Source of the DNA: Anaerolinea sp.
Lineage (GTDB): Bacteria > Chloroflexota > Anaerolineae > Aggregatilineales > UBA2796
Length of the DNA stretch: 39,224 nt
Direction of reading: 5' to 3'
Assembly: GCA_014879835.1 (NCBI GenBank)
Contig: JACSRJ010000209.1
Span: 1-39,224, forward strand
The translations under genes and the position numbers were made by a program. Shown here piece by piece: positions 1 through 7,802 of this stretch; the stretch's first letter is position 1, and the number at the start of each line of letters is the position of its first letter. The notes below the pieces were generated by a model. It was given only the letters and a program-made list of their open reading frames with translations, was not told where the DNA came from and made no database searches.

Positions 1-3000
1 ACGTCCGTTGTAAGCGCCAATGGGCGCAGTTTGGGTGACCAAACCCGGCAGGATGGTCATGGCGAAGCCTTGACCGCTCCACGGCCCGTTACCGCTTGCG
101 TTCACCCCGCGCACCCACCATGAGTAGTAGTCGGAGTCCAGATCGAGGGCGGGGGTGATCCAGCAAATCGTGGCATTGCAGACTGTTTCAGTACTGTAGT
201 TTTGAGTGTGGATCACGGTCACATCGTTACGCACGATTTGAATATCGTAAGAGGTGCTGTTGGACTCCCGATTCCAACTGAAGGTTGGCGTCCGTGTGGT
301 GATGCTCCCGCTGGGGCTTATCTGACTCACTGGCCCCACAAAAACCGATGTCGCTGAAGGGGTGCGGCTCGGTGTCCGGGATGGAGTCATCGTGCGCGTC
401 AGGCTTCGGGTCAAGGATGGTGCAGGTGTCCTTGTGTTGGTTGGGGTGCGTGTGATCGATCTGGTCAGACTGGGTGTTAAACTGGGCGTTAGACTCCGCG
501 TCAGGGTGAGGCTGGGGGTGCGCGTGATAGTTCTGGTGAGAGTCAGGCTCGGAGTGCGCGTCGGGCTGGGCGTGTGTGTTAGGCTGGGGGTGAAGGTGCT
601 GCTTGGCGTCTGGCTTGGAGTTACTCCTATGGTTGGGGTGATCGCGTAAATCGAAACTTGGAAGTCCATGCTGCTCCAAGGACCCGCCCCGTACATGTTT
701 ATGCCCCGTACCGACCAAGTGTAGAAAGCATCTTCTAGAACGAGATCAGGCATGATTTCGCAAGTGCTGCCGCAAACGGTTTCAACATCGTGAATCCCGC
801 TGTAAACTACGGTGGAGTCCGCCCGAACCACTTTCACTTCAAATTGGGAGCTTTTTGCTTCCTGATACCAGACAAATCTATACAGGGGTGGAGGCGGGGG
901 ACTATAACCGCTGGGCGATATTGGGATCACCCTATTGGGCACAAAATTGACGAGGGCAACAAACGTGTCACCGGCACTGTTGGTATCATTGGGAACAAGG
1001 TTGCTTGCTTCCGAATAAAAGGACATCCACTGTCCATCAGAGGAGACTTGAGGGGCGTAGGAGTGATTGTTCCCCTGCACCCCGGTTACGGATTGGGAAA
1101 AGCGCACGATCTGCCCTGTGGTGCGGTCAAGCACAAAGATGTCCCATTTGGAATTGGTGTCCCCAACCACGAGGTTGCTGGCATTAGACTCAAAAGCGAC
1201 ATAGCGGTTATCGTCTGAAATGGAGGTGATGCCAGAGGCTCCATTGCCTTGGGTCCCATCTGGGGCAAGCGAAAGTCGGGTGGTTTCACCCGTAACCCGG
1301 TCATGCCCGAAGACATCAGATACACCGTTGGTATCGCCTGCGACCAGATCATTTGCCGCCGAAAAGAAGGTGATGTAACCTCCGTCACTGGAAATGCTGG
1401 GGTACATCACTTCACTACTGCCTGCGCCAAACTGTCCCGCTGGGGTGAGGGAGACACAAGTGGTGGTGTTGGTGAGGCGATCACGCACAAAAACATCATA
1501 CTTGCCATTGGTGTCGCCGGGAACCAATCCGCTGCCGGGGCTGCTGAAGACCACATAACGCCCATCGTCCGAAATCTCACCATAGGGGAAGGTCTCTAAG
1601 GTTCCTCCCGTTGGCATTGCTTGTGAACCGTCGGAGGCAATCGAGATTCGCTCGGTGATCCCGGTCACCCGGTCATGGATAAAACTGTCGAGGAAGTTGT
1701 TGGTGTCTCCGAGAACAAGGTTGGTCGCTTGAGAGGCAAAAACCACATAACGTCCATCGGCGGAGATCACCCCATAACGGGACTCACCGTTGCCCTGCGT
1801 GCCATCCGAGGCAAGGGAAACCCGGCTGGTGGTTCCGTTCACCTGATCGCGCACAAACACATCTAGTCTGTTATTGGTGTCATTGGGGACAAGGTTGGTG
1901 GCTTCGGATTGAAATACGATGTAACGCCCATCCGCCGAAATTGAAACCCGCCAGATATCCGATCTGCCGTTTGCCTGAGTGCCATCAGAGGCGACCGAAA
2001 CTCGGCTGGTGATTCCCGTCTGGCGATCCCGCAGGAACACATCCTGTACTCCATTGGTGTCGTTGGGCACAAGGTTGTTGGCTTCAGATGAGAACACCAC
2101 ATAGCGCCCATCGGCGGAAATAGCATGTTTGGCAAAACCCGAGGCGGCGTTCCCCTGAGTGCCATCCGAGGCAACCGAGACCCGGGTGAAGGTGTCAGTC
2201 GGGTCGATTACCGTGAAAGCCAGCACGCTGCGAGAGTCGAGGGCTCCTTCTCCTGCGTTGTTTATACCTATTACATAGAAGGTATAGTTTCCACTCAGAA
2301 GGTTAAGCGGTGGGGTTATTGAGCATGTGGTGGCATCGCAGACGTTCAAAGCACTATGGATTTGGGCGTAAACAAATGTGCCACCAGTCATGTGAACCAG
2401 AACCTTGTACATTGTACTCTTTGGCTCCCGCTGCCAGATGAGGGTGGGTGACGGGGAAGTGATGGTTCCCGAAGGGGATAATGGTGTCACGATGCCGGGG
2501 ACATCTTCAAGCAGAACCTCGGAAGGAGTCCCTGCACCCCTGTCGGCGGTAAGGGTCACCAGAAGCTCCGGGTTTGTGAGCGGAGGCTGCGCCTGACAGC
2601 CGCGCTCCCCGGTGGGATCACTGGCGAGCGGTGAGTCCGCGTTCACCCCGGCGCTGATGGTGTCCCTGCCCAGATACAGATCGTTCACAGTGGGTTCGCT
2701 GCCCCGCCACCAGTTCCCGGAGGCGTCAACCGCCCCCTCTGCACTGAAGATAGCGCCGCCGCCGTTGGCGATATTACCCTCAAAGGCACTGTTAAAAATG
2801 GTGGTAGTGCCTGTGTTGAAGATCGCCCCACCCCGGCTTGCCAGCCCTTCCACAAAACGGGCGCAGCTCACGGTCAGGCTGCCCGCATTGTAGATCGCGC
2901 CGCCTTCGGTGTTGGTCGAAAGGTACTGATTGCGGGCAAAGGTAGTGCGTTCGATGCTCAGGCTGCCGTAATTCTCAATGCCCCCGCCCTCACCCACTCC

Positions 3001-3480
3001 CGGCAGCACCTCCCGATCCAGACTGCCGAAGGTGCTGTCATAAACGCGCACGGTCCCCCGATTCACCAGTGATCGCCCCGTGCCCGAAGCCAGCAGCAGG
3101 TGTAGATGATGAAACTCAGCGCTTGCCCCCGGTGCGATCTCGATCTGGGCCGGGGTGGCAGCCTCACTCTGAAGCAGGATCAGGGTATTCTGTCCAAAAA
3201 CGGTCACCGTTCCGGTGATCAGGGGCAGGTTGGGCTTGTCCCCTTCATTCGGCCCATACAGGACATACTGCCCCGCCTGAAGATATATGTAAACTGGGGT
3301 GGCGGGCATCTGGTTGGCGCGTTGAATGGCCGCCACCAGCGCTTGGGAATCCCCTGCGGGGATAATGATGTTGTTGGGGTTCTCCTGCGATTGGACAGGC
3401 AGGAAGTGAAGGCTCAGCAGCAGTCCGGTGAGCAGGGCGAGGAGGGTGAACACATAACGGCGGGTGGTCGGGCGGGACAT
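1..3480 (-). CDS. Very large secreted multidomain protein (beta-helix, TolB-like propeller, TPS linker), 3' part missing
   Basis: Open from an ATG at 3480 to the window edge (1160 codons, no stop), so the C-terminus lies outside. AAGAGGTG precedes the start. Residues 1-30 form a signal peptide (MSRPTTRR, hydrophobic core, then VQSQ). Residues ~40-290 look like a right-handed beta-helix with Pmp-like GGAIYN, GGAIFN and GGAIFS turns. A fibronectin-like domain follows (~340-425). Residues ~427-840 hold six or so repeats of the type SRVSVASDGTQGN...ISADGRYVVF...NLVPNDTN...DVFVRDR, a TolB/PD40-type beta-propeller. A second fibronectin-like domain (~845-940) is followed by ~95 residues of Thr-Pro-Ser-Arg-Leu linker (~365-645 in DNA) and a third fibronectin-like domain (FSWNRESNSTSYDIQIV). 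No catalytic motif was recognised. It is probably cell-surface or secreted; binding or adhesion is a guess. Confidence 0.85.
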   Translation of the reverse strand, partial: MSRPTTRRYVFTLLALLTGLLLSLHFLPVQSQENPNNIIIPAGDSQALVAAIQRANQMPATPVYIYLQAGQYVLYGPNEGDKPNLPLITGTVTVFGQNTLILLQSEAATPAQIEIAPGASAEFHHLHLLLASGTGRSLVNRGTVRVYDSTFGSLDREVLPGVGEGGGIENYGSLSIERTTFARNQYLSTNTEGGAIYNAGSLTVSCARFVEGLASRGGAIFNTGTTTIFNSAFEGNIANGGGAIFSAEGAVDASGNWWRGSEPTVNDLYLGRDTISAGVNADSPLASDPTGERGCQAQPPLTNPELLVTLTADRGAGTPSEVLLEDVPGIVTPLSPSGTITSPSPTLIWQREPKSTMYKVLVHMTGGTFVYAQIHSALNVCDATTCSITPPLNLLSGNYTFYVIGINNAGEGALDSRSVLAFTVIDPTDTFTRVSVASDGTQGNAASGFAKHAISADGRYVVFSSEANNLVPNDTNGVQDVFLRDRQTGITSRVSVASDGTQANGRSDIWRVSISADGRYIVFQSEATNLVPNDTNNRLDVFVRDQVNGTTSRVSLASDGTQGNGESRYGVISADGRYVVFASQATNLVLGDTNNFLDSFIHDRVTGITERISIASDGSQAMPTGGTLETFPYGEISDDGRYVVFSSPGSGLVPGDTNGKYDVFVRDRLTNTTTCVSLTPAGQFGAGSSEVMYPSISSDGGYITFFSAANDLVAGDTNGVSDVFGHDRVTGETTRLSLAPDGTQGNGASGITSISDDNRYVAFESNASNLVVGDTNSKWDIFVLDRTTGQIVRFSQSVTGVQGNNHSYAPQVSSDGQWMSFYSEASNLVPNDTNSAGDTFVALVNFVPNRVIPISPSGYSPPPPPLYRFVWYQEAKSSQFEVKVVRADSTVVYSGIHDVETVCGSTCEIMPDLVLEDAFYTWSVRGINMYGAGPWSSMDFQVSIYAITPTIGVTPSQTPSSTFTPSLTHTPSPTRTPSLTLTRTITRTPSLTLTRSLTPSLTPSLTRSITRTPTNTRTPAPSLTRSLTRTMTPSRTPSRTPSATSVFVGPVSQISPSGSITTRTPTFSWNRESNSTSYDIQIVRNDVTVIHTQNYSTETVCNATICWITPALDLDSDYYSWWVRGVNASGNGPWSGQGFAMTILPGLVTQTAPIGAYNGR

Positions 3481-3550
3481 AAAACACCTCTTGGGCAGCA
3501 AAGAAAGGATTTACAGTAAAGCCCATCCTAAGTATAACCGTATTGTCCCT

Positions 3551-3556
3551 ATTATA
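3551..3556 (-). promoter_or_regulatory. Possible -10 element for the large secreted protein
   Basis: Minus-strand TATAAT about 70 bp upstream of the ATG at 3480. No convincing -35 hexamer is seen at 16-18 bp. The rest of the 3481-3754 divergent gap shows no gene or clear repeat. Confidence 0.3.
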
Positions 3557-3754
3557 TCCGGTAACAAAAGTCATCCAGATTCACGAAGATGCTCCTTTCT
3601 GCAACCCATGGTCGCTGTGGTGGATGCGCCTGCAATGTCTGCCTACCAGCGCCGTTTTTGGGCAATCGCCCTATGCGCCCTTGCCCAGAGCGAATAGGAC
3701 AATTTGCGATGCAGTACAATCAAGGCGGTGTTGATGGTTTGGGTTTAAAAGTAC

Positions 3755-5722
3755 GTGAAACGACCGCGAACGACCTTTCCGCTGCGTCTCTTGCTTGGGA
3801 TCATGGTTTTATGGAGTCTGGGCGCTGCTTTGATCTGGATGGGAGTCCAATCCGGCAGACAGCGCCCCGGATATGGTTGCCTTCTTTACAATGGCACCCA
3901 AATGGTTGATGTGCTGACTGGGTTTGTGATTACCCGCCGCTATCCGCCGGAACTGACCCGCTCCGTGTACTACACCACTACTGCTGACGGTCGCTACCGC
4001 GTTCAGGCTGCGCCGTATGTCCCCGGTCGATATGATCGTTATTACCTTGACCTAATTCCCCTTCATGGGGGAGCCACCATCCGACTGACAGACCGCCTCA
4101 GTTATGACTACAACTATGTACCTGCACCCACGGGCAGCCGTATCGTATTTTGGGAAGTGAATCCCGCCTTTGTTGAACGTCATTATGAGGGGGTCGTGGT
4201 GGATGTTGATTCTTCGGGGACAGTCACCCGCCGCACTTTACCCGCACCTTCTGCCACAGGCTTTCGCCACTGGTCACCCCAAGGGGACACCCTTGTGATG
4301 GAATTCCCAGACTCCGGTCAATATTCCATCTGGCGAGATTCAGGCGATTTTTACACCTATCCCCTAAACGGATCACTTTCTCAGGATAGCATCTTTTTTG
4401 CCCCAGATGGGGATGTGCTGTTTTTGATCAATAACCGCGTAACCAATCGAACCGACCTGTACCGTGCTTCCCCTGATGGACTTTCTCAGCGCACCCCTTT
4501 TCATCCCCTTTCGATCACGAATGTGCGCCATTGGTGGTCGCCAGATCGACGCTATGTGGCACTCTCCTATACCACCAACACCCCTCGCGGAGAGTTGACC
4601 CTTCTGCGTCTTGAGGATAACGCCGTGATCCCGCTGGCGAATTGGGAAGGGTACACCCCACCTCACCAGCTTGAATGGACTGCTGACAGCCAATCCTTGA
4701 TGTGGATCAAAGAGAATCCCTTTGCCGACGGTACTCGCTACAACTTCTTTCGCCATGATCTGCGCACAGGCGAGACTCGCCTGATCGAGGAGGGGATTAA
4801 TGAAGAGCCGATGCTCGCGCCGGGCACTGATCCCAAACGATACGCGATCACCCATACCCAACAGGGGAAGCAGTTGGTGCAGATTCTTAATCTCGATGGC
4901 ACGAACCGAGTTCATGTGGTCATGGATGCCGATGATGCGGGTAACCCTTACTGGTCAGACGATGGGGCACGGGTGGCTGTCGTCTGGGCACGCGGAAAGG
5001 GCACTGAGCGTCAGGTGTGGATCACCGCTGCCACCCGTGACGGCGCGGAAATCCGAACATGGCAGGGAGGCTTCTGGGATGCCCGAAATCTCCTCTGGTT
5101 GGATGGTGATCACCTTGCGTATGTTACATGGGGCGGGGAAGCCCAGTATGAAGCGCTGTTTGGGGTGGAAGTGATGAATGTACGTACCATGGAACGCGCC
5201 ATTCTGACCAGCCACATGGCTGAGATCACCCTGTTTGCCAGCGCCTCGAATCGCCGCCAAATCGCCTTTTGGTGGCGCGATCTGGATAATCGTCTGGGCA
5301 TAGATGTGTTCACCGTCTCAGGCGAACGCATCGGCCATTATTGGGTCACACCGGAGGAACAAACGTCAATCAGTGGTATTGTGGTGTTTGCGGGTAACTA
5401 TCGGGCCGTAATGCCGGGTGCCCCCCAGATTTTCCCCGCACCACAGGGTCCAACGGCAGCGCTCAAACTCGGCCCGTACCAACACGAAAGCCTTCACTTG
5501 GCAACAGCCGACGGAAGTTGGAATCAGTCCCTGCGCGAGGGGTTATATGGGTTAGGCGATCCCCTTTGGTCACCAGATGGTGAGATGGTCACTTTTACAC
5601 AGGCACTGGACAAAACGCTGCCAATCACGCTGGAAATCTTCGACAAAGAAGGCGTTTTTGTCCGCAGTCTTGATTACAGCCCACTGTATAATGCCCTCAT
5701 GTGGACACGCTGCGACCAATAA
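3755..5722 (+). CDS. Membrane-anchored TolB-like beta-propeller protein
   Basis: 655 aa from a GTG start. An in-frame ATG at 3734 is ruled out by a TAA before 3755, and a start at the later ATG (3803) would cut the anchor. The N-terminus (KRPRTTFPLRLLLGIMVLWSLG) has positive charges followed by a hydrophobic stretch at ~10-31, so it is a signal anchor or signal peptide. The remainder is a chain of PD40/WD40-like blades with recurring WSPDR, WTADSQ, WSDDGARVAVVW and WSPDGEMVTFTQ turns, as in TolB and the N-domain of prolyl oligopeptidases. No C-terminal hydrolase domain or Ser-Asp-His triad follows, so it is a propeller-only protein with an unknown ligand. It is divergent from the large secreted propeller protein upstream and may be functionally related to it. 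No good ribosome binding site is visible. Confidence 0.85.
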   Translation: MKRPRTTFPLRLLLGIMVLWSLGAALIWMGVQSGRQRPGYGCLLYNGTQMVDVLTGFVITRRYPPELTRSVYYTTTADGRYRVQAAPYVPGRYDRYYLDLIPLHGGATIRLTDRLSYDYNYVPAPTGSRIVFWEVNPAFVERHYEGVVVDVDSSGTVTRRTLPAPSATGFRHWSPQGDTLVMEFPDSGQYSIWRDSGDFYTYPLNGSLSQDSIFFAPDGDVLFLINNRVTNRTDLYRASPDGLSQRTPFHPLSITNVRHWWSPDRRYVALSYTTNTPRGELTLLRLEDNAVIPLANWEGYTPPHQLEWTADSQSLMWIKENPFADGTRYNFFRHDLRTGETRLIEEGINEEPMLAPGTDPKRYAITHTQQGKQLVQILNLDGTNRVHVVMDADDAGNPYWSDDGARVAVVWARGKGTERQVWITAATRDGAEIRTWQGGFWDARNLLWLDGDHLAYVTWGGEAQYEALFGVEVMNVRTMERAILTSHMAEITLFASASNRRQIAFWWRDLDNRLGIDVFTVSGERIGHYWVTPEEQTSISGIVVFAGNYRAVMPGAPQIFPAPQGPTAALKLGPYQHESLHLATADGSWNQSLREGLYGLGDPLWSPDGEMVTFTQALDKTLPITLEIFDKEGVFVRSLDYSPLYNALMWTRCDQ

Positions 5723-5965
5723 CCAACGACATAAACCGAAAAATGGTTGGACTCGCACCGTTGAGATTGAAGCACCCCTGACCCCCGACCCTACCCCCGA
5801 ATTCAGGGCTGAGAGGGGGCATCTGCGTAACTCCTAGCCTATCGGTTAAAATGCGGATGGATTGGTATGCGGCCCACACAAGATGAGTGCCTGTGCTGAA
5901 TTGTCAGATTCCCCCAAATATCCTCCAAACAGATGGTGTGTCTCCCCATATTACAATCGCGCTGG
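5723..5965. other. Intergenic stretch with C/G-rich repeat-like sequence
   Basis: No gene seen. Positions 5768-5825 carry C-runs separated by GAC/GAA (CCCCTGACCCCCGACC) and then AGGGCTGAGAGGGGG. AGGGCTGAG also occurs at 35204-35213. It is probably an eroded member of an intergenic repeat family. It lies between the TolB-like gene and the promoter of the next operon. Confidence 0.4.
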
Positions 5966-5993
5966 TTGACAAAAAGAACAAAGGTTCTATAAT
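5966..5993 (+). promoter_or_regulatory. Near-consensus sigma70-type promoter for the BNR/MoaD-like operon
   Basis: TTGACA at 5966-5971 and TATAAT at 5988-5993, spacer 16 bp, both hexamers perfect. Transcription would start near 6000, 30 nt before the ATG at 6031. This rules out longer upstream starts for the following gene. Confidence 0.85.
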
Positions 5994-6030
5994 GGATCAA
6001 ACTCAGCACACATCAGAGAGGGGTTTGGGC

Positions 6031-7146
6031 ATGAGCACAGTACGGCTCTTGGTTGGCACACGTAAAGGGGCATTCATTCTGAGTTCCAACGAACAGCGCA
6101 AAGAATGGGCTGTTGAAGGTCCTCTCTTTGCAGGTTGGGAGATTTACCACTTCACGGGAACTCCGGCTGATCCCAACCGGTTGTATGCCTCGCAGTCTAA
6201 TGCATGGTTTGGGCAGATCATTCAACGTTCTAATAATGGGGGCAAAACATGGGAGACGGTAGGGAATGAGTTTAGCTATGAAGGCACCCCCGGAACCCAT
6301 AAGTGGTACGATGGCTCACAGCACCCGTGGGAGTTCAAGCGCGTTTGGCATCTTGAACCCTCTCTAACCGACCCCGACTCGCTCTATGCGGGGGTGGAGG
6401 ATGCGGCCCTATTTCATACAGGTGATGGGGGCAAAACATGGCAGGAGCTTTCGGGACTGCGCAGCGTTAAGGGGGATCTGTGGCAGCCCGGTGCTGGGGG
6501 CATGTGTCTTCATACCATTGTTCTGAGTCCGCACGACCCCAACCGCATTTTTGTGTCCATTTCCGCCGCTGGAGCCTTTCGTACAGATGACGGCGGTAAG
6601 TCGTGGCAGCCCGTGAATCGGGGACTGAAGTCCGAGTACGAGCTGCCTGATTCCGCCGCGGAAGTAGGGCACTGTGTTCACAGTATTGCGATGCATCCCT
6701 CACGCCCCCAAGTCCTTTTTATGCAAAAGCACTGGGACGTAATGCGTACCGATGACAGCGGCGAGTCGTGGCACGAGATCAGTGGCAACCTGCCGAGCGA
6801 TTTTGGGTTCCCCATTGCGGTTCATGCCCATGAACCAGAGACCGTGTATGTGGTTCCGATCACCAGCGATTCCCACCATTTCCCCCCCGAAGGTAAACTG
6901 CGGGTGTATCGTACTCGGTCCGGCGGGAACGAATGGGAAGCCTTAACCACTGGCCTGCCCCAAAGCAACTGTTATGTGAATGTCCTGCGTAATGCGTTGG
7001 CAGTTGATACGCTCGAATCGTGCGGCGTCTATTTTGGTACCACGGGCGGACAGGTGTATGGATCGGCTGATTCGGGTGACACATGGATGCCCATTGTGCA
7101 TGATTTGCCCCCGGTACTCTCGGTTGAGGCTCAGATTGTGCCATGA
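6031..7146 (+). CDS. BNR/Asp-box beta-propeller protein (sialidase- or sortilin-like fold)
   Basis: 371 aa from the ATG at 6031, which has GAGAGGGG about 7 nt upstream and begins [17 protein letters not shown]. The frame is open further upstream (GTG at 5887, ATG at 5992), but the promoter at 5966-5993 lies inside that extension. Five Asp-box-like motifs (S/T-x-D/N-x-G-x-T/S-W) occur at about residues 67-74, 131, 187, 240 and 346: NNGGKTW, GDGGKTW, DDGGKSW, DDSGESW and ADSGDTW. They mark blades of a BNR propeller. No signal peptide is seen, so it is probably cytoplasmic. The sialidase Arg triad was not identified, so hydrolase activity should not be assumed. Its stop overlaps the start of the next gene (ATGA), meaning translational coupling to the MoaD/ThiS-like protein. 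Confidence 0.85.
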   Translation: MSTVRLLVGTRKGAFILSSNEQRKEWAVEGPLFAGWEIYHFTGTPADPNRLYASQSNAWFGQIIQRSNNGGKTWETVGNEFSYEGTPGTHKWYDGSQHPWEFKRVWHLEPSLTDPDSLYAGVEDAALFHTGDGGKTWQELSGLRSVKGDLWQPGAGGMCLHTIVLSPHDPNRIFVSISAAGAFRTDDGGKSWQPVNRGLKSEYELPDSAAEVGHCVHSIAMHPSRPQVLFMQKHWDVMRTDDSGESWHEISGNLPSDFGFPIAVHAHEPETVYVVPITSDSHHFPPEGKLRVYRTRSGGNEWEALTTGLPQSNCYVNVLRNALAVDTLESCGVYFGTTGGQVYGSADSGDTWMPIVHDLPPVLSVEAQIVP

Positions 7147-7439
7147 TTCGGGTTGTACTCCCGTTTCACCTACGAACTTTGGCTCAGGTTAATAGTGAGA
7201 TTGCCCTTCAAGTCGTAGAACCGATCACCCTGCGCACGGTCTTGGATGCGCTCGAAGCCGCGTATCCGATGCTGCGAGGGACAGTCCGCGACCTCACGAC
7301 CAAGGAGCGTCGCGCCTTTATCCGCTTTTTTGCATGTGGGCAGGACTTCTCCGATGAACCCTTAGATTCGCCCCTGCCCACCGCGGTTGCTACTGGTTCG
7401 CAGCCCCTTCGGATTGTAGGAGCACTGGCAGGCGGATAG
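7143..7439 (+). CDS. MoaD/ThiS-like ubiquitin-fold protein with C-terminal Gly-Gly
   Basis: 98 aa, starting 4 nt inside the preceding BNR-propeller gene. The length, the N-terminal strand ([16 protein letters not shown]), the helix ([16 protein letters not shown]) and a C-terminus ending exactly in ALAGG fit the beta-grasp sulfur-carrier family. In MoaD and ThiS the terminal Gly is adenylated by a MoeB/ThiF-type E1 and thiocarboxylated. No E1, MoaE, ThiG or molybdopterin gene lies in the window, so the acceptor pathway is unknown. Coupling to a BNR propeller argues for a joint function rather than ordinary cofactor synthesis. The family assignment is fairly sure; the role is not. Confidence 0.8.
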   Translation: MIRVVLPFHLRTLAQVNSEIALQVVEPITLRTVLDALEAAYPMLRGTVRDLTTKERRAFIRFFACGQDFSDEPLDSPLPTAVATGSQPLRIVGALAGG

Positions 7440-7501
7440 GTTGGTTCAGCGCGGTATCAGCCGAGGGGTAAACTGTTCTGTTCACCATCATTAGCCTTCA
7501 C

Positions 7502-7595
7502 GGAGTTCGGCAACATTGTCCCCACTTAGACCGATTGATAGCTCGTCGTAGCACCGAATCGGTTCGTCAAAATGAGGACGGTGTTGCCGGATTCT
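7502..7595 (+). ncRNA. Candidate structured RNA: 20-bp outer stem plus inner hairpin
   Basis: Arm 7502-7521 pairs without a gap with 7576-7595: 20 pairs, of which 15 are Watson-Crick and 5 are G-U on the plus strand. Inside the loop, 7529-7536 (GACCGATT) pairs with 7557-7564 (AATCGGTT), again with one G-U, and a small GCT/AGC tip follows. All deviations are G-U on one strand and would be A-C on the other, which points to a plus-strand RNA fold rather than a plain DNA repeat. No T-run follows, so it is not a normal intrinsic terminator. It does not match a riboswitch class I know. Confidence 0.45.
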
Positions 7596-7744
7596 TTGGG
7601 GCCTAACGTTAGAACACACAACAGGCTTCCCCTCAATCTCCCCGCTAATAGCTCAAACTTCGAGGAACCCGCTATAGATACAAGCCCAATAGACTTCACT
7701 TCAACGTGTGTGGATCGCCTTCGGTTGGGGTATGATTGACTCGA

Positions 7745-7757
7745 CTCCCACTGGGAG
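7745..7757. promoter_or_regulatory. Small inverted repeat, possible operator for the pullulanase gene
   Basis: CTCCCA-c-TGGGAG, perfect 6-bp arms, 46 bp before the pulA start and just after a weak TATGAT at 7731-7736. The position suits a repressor site, but the short arms could arise by chance. Confidence 0.3.
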
Positions 7758-7802
7758 CAAGTGGTTCATTCCGTGTGTTAGGTTCTTTTAAGGAGTTTCA
7801 CG

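Larger units (their letters stand above)
7440..7802. other. 363-bp gene-free region before the pullulanase gene
   Basis: No ORF of note. It holds a long G-U-containing stem (7502-7595, listed separately), the palindrome CTAACGTTAG (7603-7612), a weak -10-like TATGAT (7731-7736), the inverted repeat CTCCCA-c-TGGGAG (7745-7757) and the ribosome binding site AAGGAG (7791-7796 region). Confidence 0.6.

Noticed and set aside
227-718. 163-aa His/Pro/Gln-rich frame and its opposite 95-aa Val/Arg-rich frame
   Set aside because: Both are out-of-frame readings of the Thr-Pro-Ser linker of the large secreted protein.
5887-6030. Upstream start (GTG) for the BNR protein
   Set aside because: A consensus promoter lies inside it; the conserved-looking N-terminus starts at 6031.
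6031-7146. Calling the BNR protein a sialidase
   Set aside because: Asp boxes only show the propeller fold. The catalytic Arg triad and Tyr/Glu pair were not identified.
7601-7612. GCCTAAC next to GTTAGAA, resembling integron attC core sites
   Set aside because: The two half-sites touch each other with no stem between them, and no integrase or cassette pattern is present. It is a chance 10-bp palindrome.
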